Shown here: positions 13,753-16,925 of the stretch, piece after piece
How the letters are laid out: the number at the start of each line of letters is the position of its first letter
Position numbering within the stretch: the stretch's first letter is position 1
Source of the DNA: Ga0077536 sp043744805
GTDB taxonomy: Bacteria > Pseudomonadota > Gammaproteobacteria > Ga0077536
Reading direction: 5' to 3'
NCBI GenBank assembly: GCA_043744805.1
Contig: JAYTTZ010000277.1
Span: 1 to 16,925, forward strand
Length of the DNA: 16,925 bases
Made by a program: the position numbers and the translations under genes
The notes under the pieces: generated by a model
Told to the model about the DNA's origin: nothing
The model's input: only the letters and a program-made list of their open reading frames with translations
The model's database searches: none

Positions 13753-14640
13753 TCACGGGTCCCGGCGCGTCACGCCTCGCAGGTAATCCCGTGCCTTCCG
13801 AGCCACCTTGCGCACCACCGGTGGGGTGACTTCGAACACGGCCTGCCGAATCGTGAAGCGCTTCTCGCCAAACATGAAGAGCGACGACTTGCGGTCAGCG
13901 GCGCGATGGATGTAGTCCCGGTTCGAGTAGTAATAGGACGCGATTGAGCGGCGCGGGCGGTCTGGCGGCGCCTGCAGGGGGTCGGGATGGCCGTGGTAGG
14001 ACTTCGGTCCGTGCGGCATCAGAATCGTGTGGCCGAACTGCGGCGCCACTTCCGCGACCTTGGCCTTCTGCTGGCCGTCCCAGAGTTCCAAAGCGCCGCC
14101 CCAGGCGGGATCCCAGTCGCGATTGAGGTAAGTGATGAGCACGGCCTCGTTGTGCAGGCCGTTGCGCAGGTGGCGGTCGAAATCGCGATGCACGTCGAAC
14201 CTGCCGCCCGCGCGGCATTCGTGCAGTCCACCGCCGTAAAGGTGAGGGTCGGCCACCGGGTGGTCGACGTTGAGCAGGAAGCCGACGAGGTCGAGGAACC
14301 AGGCGCTGTTGACCAGGTTGAAGTAAATCTGCGCGGCAGGCCCGAGGGTGGCGCCCGGCAGCGAGCGGAAGGTCCGTTCGTGCTTGCCTTCGACCACCTT
14401 CCAATGGGTCGCCGCGAACTGGTCGAACTCCTCGTGCACCAGGTCGAGGAGATCTGGATTGAACCAGTCCCTGGCGACGAGGTGTGGAAACGGCGACGCC
14501 GAGCGCAGGCGTTCGCGCAGCACCGCACGGTTCCCGAGCTGGAACAGGCTGGAATCCACCAGATCGTCGAACGCGAGCTGGCGCCCCCGGATCAGTACGT
14601 GGTCGGCGGGCACAAGAATGGCTTGCGATGCAAGGCTCAT
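13753..14640 (-). CDS. Fe(II)/2-oxoglutarate-dependent oxygenase (prolyl 4-hydroxylase-like)
   Basis: The 295-residue product has the double-stranded beta-helix signature of 2OG-Fe(II) oxygenases: H151-x-D153 in F-D-V-H-R-D-F, a following strand V-L-I-T-Y-L-N-R-D-W and G-G-A-L-E-L-W-D, then distal H216 in S-Y-H-G-H-P and R231 in R-R-S-I-A for 2-oxoglutarate. The N-terminal part F-P-H-L-V-A-R-D-W-F is also typical. Such enzymes hydroxylate proteins or small molecules; the target is unknown here. The ATG at 14638-14640 follows GGGAGG, an excellent ribosome-binding site; an upstream frame start at 14703 lacks one. Unlike the PhyH gene at 2730, it is intact. It converges with the amidohydrolase gene and follows the cyclase gene by 118 bp on the same strand. 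Confidence 0.9.
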   Translation of the reverse strand: MSLASQAILVPADHVLIRGRQLAFDDLVDSSLFQLGNRAVLRERLRSASPFPHLVARDWFNPDLLDLVHEEFDQFAATHWKVVEGKHERTFRSLPGATLGPAAQIYFNLVNSAWFLDLVGFLLNVDHPVADPHLYGGGLHECRAGGRFDVHRDFDRHLRNGLHNEAVLITYLNRDWDPAWGGALELWDGQQKAKVAEVAPQFGHTILMPHGPKSYHGHPDPLQAPPDRPRRSIASYYYSNRDYIHRAADRKSSLFMFGEKRFTIRQAVFEVTPPVVRKVARKARDYLRGVTRRDP

Positions 14641-14758
14641 GGTGACCTCCCTGATCCGCCACGTCGCTGAGGCTTCAAGTCTAGTGCTTCGCCGGTCGGA
14701 CAAACCCGAAAAATTCCATGCGATAGGCCTACTCGGTCACAAGACCAACGCGCCACGC

Positions 14759-16372
14759 TCAAGACGCTGGCAAGTCGGTCGAAAAAGCGCCGCCCGGGCT
14801 CGTGCAGGAACCAGGCGAGGCGGCCACGCAGACTCGATTCCGGCCGCCCGTCTTGGCCTGGTAGAGCGCCTCGTCGGCGCGCCGGTAGAGCGACTCGGGC
14901 GTGTCGCCCGCTGCCATTTCAGCCAGCCCGCCGCTCAGGGTCAGCACCGCGGAAACCGTACTTCCTTCGTTCCGGATCCCGGCATCCACCAGCGCCTGCA
15001 GCACCGCGCTCGCCCGGGCCAGCGCAGCTTCTGCAGTGGTGTCTTCGAGCAGCAGGGCGAACTCCTCGCCGCCAAGGCGTACGGGCAAATCACTGGGGCG
15101 CCGCGCGCTCTGTTGCAGGCAATCAGCAATGGTGATGAGTGCGAGATCGCCGTTGGGATGGCCGTAGCGGTCGTTGTAGCTCTTGAAGCAGTCCGCATCG
15201 AACAGGACCAGCGAAAGGGCGTTATGGTTGCGCTTGTGCAGTTTGAAGGCGTCCGCGTAACGCTCGGTGAAGTGGCGGCGATTGGGCAGCTTGGTCAGCG
15301 GATCGCTGTGCGAGAGGCCGCGCAACTGCACGATCTGCTCGCGCACCACGCCAATCACCTGGTTGATGAACTGGCTGAGTTCGTCGATTTCGTCGGTGCC
15401 CTCCGCGCGCACCTGGCCGTCCCAGGTATTGCGCGCCACGATCGCGCTCAAGTCCCTGTGCAGGGCCTCGACCCGGCGCACCACGAACTGGTCGACGATG
15501 ACGGTCATCACGATGCCAACGGCGAGGATCATGAGCAACAAGAGACTCGCGGTCTGGGCCCGTGCTTCGCGTAACTGGAGCAGTGCGGTGCGGTCCAGCG
15601 TGAGCCGCAGCGCCCCTGCCGGAACCCCCGCGAAATCATTGAGCACGAAATCGACATCCATGGTGGTCGCGCGCAGCGTCAGTTGCGGAATGCCTTCACC
15701 AATTCCTGCGCGAATCGGGTTGCCGAGTGGCATGGCATCGCTGTCGGCGGCGGCCCACTTCACCTTCAAGCCAAGCTGCCGGCTGATCTGCTCGAGCATG
15801 TCGTCAGTCACATGCCGGCCAGCGAGCGCGACGCCGGGGCCCGGGTCGCGACTGCCCGCAGTGGGTAGCGGACGGTAGCAGAACACTTCGCGTTGCCCCG
15901 CGAGGAACAGCAGGCCACAGCCGGCACGCTCGGCAGCGTCATCAACCTTGCCGAGGAAGCGCCGGAACGCGGCCGGGTTGGCTTGGGCGAAGGCCTGCAC
16001 CCGCAATGCGCCACTGGCATCGGGCAGTTCCTCCAGCGCTAGCAGGCGGCCTCCGGCGCCCAGGTCCACCGACCAGTCGAGACGGGACCGGCGAAGGCGA
16101 TCCGGGACGGATTCTTCGCCATGCCCCGTCGGCTCGACATCACCTACCGGCCAGCCGGCCAGGGTCGCGCCGAGCTGGATGATCCGGGAATCAAACGCGA
16201 GCACCAGCCGCCGTAACTCCTGCCTGGCGCTGGCGCGTTCCCGTGCCTCGGCCTCGGTCTGGGATTGCTGGTCGACGATCAGGACTGCAGCCGCGGCCAG
16301 GACGGCCAGGACGGCCAGGACGGCAACCATGCTCGCCACAATCTTCAGGCGCAGGCCATATCGCAGGGACAT
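14759..16372 (-). CDS. Membrane diguanylate cyclase with CHASE4-like sensor, HAMP and GGDEF domains
   Basis: The 537-residue product makes the second messenger cyclic di-GMP from GTP. Layout: membrane helix 11-34; periplasmic sensor about 40-270, CHASE4-like at its end (G-V-A-L-A-G-R at 180-186) but without a clear W-D-D-T-Y start; second helix about 275-296; HAMP-like linker 297-350; GGDEF domain 355-515. The domain has D-P-L-T-K-L-P-N-R-R, D392 for metal, the active-site G-G-E-E-F (434-438) and a product-inhibition I-site R425-P-S-D428 five residues before it. It therefore looks active and feedback-inhibited. I chose ATG 16370-16372 because it places the first helix correctly; a start at 16453 would add 27 residues. 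No strong ribosome-binding site is visible. Confidence 0.92.
   Translation of the reverse strand: MSLRYGLRLKIVASMVAVLAVLAVLAAAAVLIVDQQSQTEAEARERASARQELRRLVLAFDSRIIQLGATLAGWPVGDVEPTGHGEESVPDRLRRSRLDWSVDLGAGGRLLALEELPDASGALRVQAFAQANPAAFRRFLGKVDDAAERAGCGLLFLAGQREVFCYRPLPTAGSRDPGPGVALAGRHVTDDMLEQISRQLGLKVKWAAADSDAMPLGNPIRAGIGEGIPQLTLRATTMDVDFVLNDFAGVPAGALRLTLDRTALLQLREARAQTASLLLLMILAVGIVMTVIVDQFVVRRVEALHRDLSAIVARNTWDGQVRAEGTDEIDELSQFINQVIGVVREQIVQLRGLSHSDPLTKLPNRRHFTERYADAFKLHKRNHNALSLVLFDADCFKSYNDRYGHPNGDLALITIADCLQQSARRPSDLPVRLGGEEFALLLEDTTAEAALARASAVLQALVDAGIRNEGSTVSAVLTLSGGLAEMAAGDTPESLYRRADEALYQAKTGGRNRVCVAASPGSCTSPGGAFSTDLPAS
16296..16322. repeat. Three tandem 9-bp units in the cyclase signal-anchor helix
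   Basis: The unit gccaggacg is repeated three times without change (16296-16322). On the coding strand it gives repeated A-V-L inside the first membrane helix. Being a multiple of three, it can vary in number without breaking the frame, only changing helix length. Confidence 0.85.
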
Positions 16373-16512
16373 CGGGGTGCTGGAATCCGTTGTGGGGCTG
16401 TCGGGTCGATGCTCGCCCCATGCCGGATCTGCCACGGGCCAGGCCGTGGCCACTCGCCAGGGCGATGATCACGGCCGGAGGCGCCCCCAATATGCCGCTC
16501 TTGAGGGCCGAA

Positions 16513-16925
16513 TCAAAGGACCGGGGTCGTCTGCGGCGCGGGGCCGCAGGCGGCCGCCAGGACCTCGTCGAGCTGCCGGGTTTCACGCAGCGCGCGGATG
16601 CCATCGAACAGGGATTCCGCTTGCGGGTAATGCCGGCGCAGGAGGTGCAACCACTGCTTGATTCGCCCCGGCGCGTGCCGCGGGGAAACCGCCGCGCGGA
16701 CCAGTTGCCAGTACTCGTGCACCAGGGGACGAACCCTTGGCCAGTCCCCGGCCGGACTGCCCGGGTCCTTGCCCGCAAGGCTTGCGCGGATGCGCTCGGC
16801 AAGGAAGGGATCGGCCAGCGCGCCGCGCCCGAGCATCACGGTCTGGCTGCCCGACTCCGCGCGGCACTGCCAGTAGTCCGCCACGCTCCAGAGTTCACCG
16901 TTGGCGACCACCGGCACGGACACGG
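16513..16925 (-). CDS. tRNA-dihydrouridine synthase, DusC-like (3' part)
   Basis: The 137 codons in the window encode the C-terminal part of a tRNA-dihydrouridine synthase. These flavoproteins reduce specific uridines in tRNA. The end of the TIM barrel is seen in V-P-V-V-A-N-G-E-L and V-M-L-G-R-G-A-L-A-D-P-F-L (FMN phosphate binding), followed by the small helical tRNA-binding domain with R-I-K-Q-W-L-H-L-L-R-R. The helical part and the R-I-K-Q-W-L motif fit DusC (which modifies U16) better than DusA or DusB. The 5' end is outside the window, so the GTG at 16921-16923 is not the true start. The gene ends in TGA 140 bp before the cyclase start. Confidence 0.88.
   Translation of the reverse strand, partial: VSVPVVANGELWSVADYWQCRAESGSQTVMLGRGALADPFLAERIRASLAGKDPGSPAGDWPRVRPLVHEYWQLVRAAVSPRHAPGRIKQWLHLLRRHYPQAESLFDGIRALRETRQLDEVLAAACGPAPQTTPVL

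Noticed and set aside
14348..15574. 408-codon plus-strand frame
   Set aside because: Antisense to the oxygenase and diguanylate cyclase genes, with no recognisable motif.

Overview
The window is high-GC DNA with short gene gaps. The gene families point to a Pseudomonadota bacterium, most likely a gammaproteobacterium: an NhaR-type LysR regulator, a DusC-like dihydrouridine synthase, a DUF2834 protein and a membrane diguanylate cyclase. No rRNA, tRNA or CRISPR array was seen, and the species cannot be named from this sequence.

The left part (1-4376) is full of damaged genes. The probable right end of an IS66-type element (1-99) cuts into the 3' end of an eRF1/Vms1-like (baeRF) gene, which also carries an in-frame TAG and an apparent N-terminal frameshift. 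Next come an intact DUF2062 membrane protein, an intact NhaR-like regulator with an AT-rich upstream region, a phytanoyl-CoA dioxygenase-like gene broken by one TAG at a position where relatives have tyrosine, a short orphan piece of class II fumarase around its signature, and a DUF1003 protein that lacks its middle segment and carries an 18-bp tandem duplication.

The central part (4490-8674, all minus strand) is the most interesting. In transcription order it holds a GrdB-like selenoprotein, a HIT protein, an LLM-class flavin oxidoreductase, an unknown beta-rich protein, an SCP2/Ltp-type thiolase homologue and its DUF35 Zn-ribbon/OB-fold partner. The first three genes are translationally coupled or 1 bp apart, and the last two overlap by 4 bp. 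The selenoprotein is normally split by gene callers at an in-frame TGA (8192-8194). The sequence after it continues the family motif (U-P-V-C-H-Q-T), and a 7-bp hairpin sits where a bacterial SECIS element should be. I infer a redox or acyl-CoA catabolic operon that uses a selenocysteine enzyme.

The right part (8841-16925) opens with a divergent ferritin-like diiron gene broken by one TAA just before its first DEARH motif. It continues with a DUF2834 membrane protein and a linalool dehydratase/isomerase-like pseudogene with two deletions that lost catalytic positions. After these come an intact D-aminoacylase-type amidohydrolase, a hairpin between convergent genes, an Fe(II)/2-oxoglutarate oxygenase, a diguanylate cyclase with a CHASE4-like sensor, and the 3' part of a DusC-like gene that runs off the window.

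Two themes stand out: one stop codon that is very probably selenocysteine, and a striking number of otherwise well-preserved genes broken by single nonsense codons or internal deletions. The second could be real gene decay or could partly reflect assembly error.
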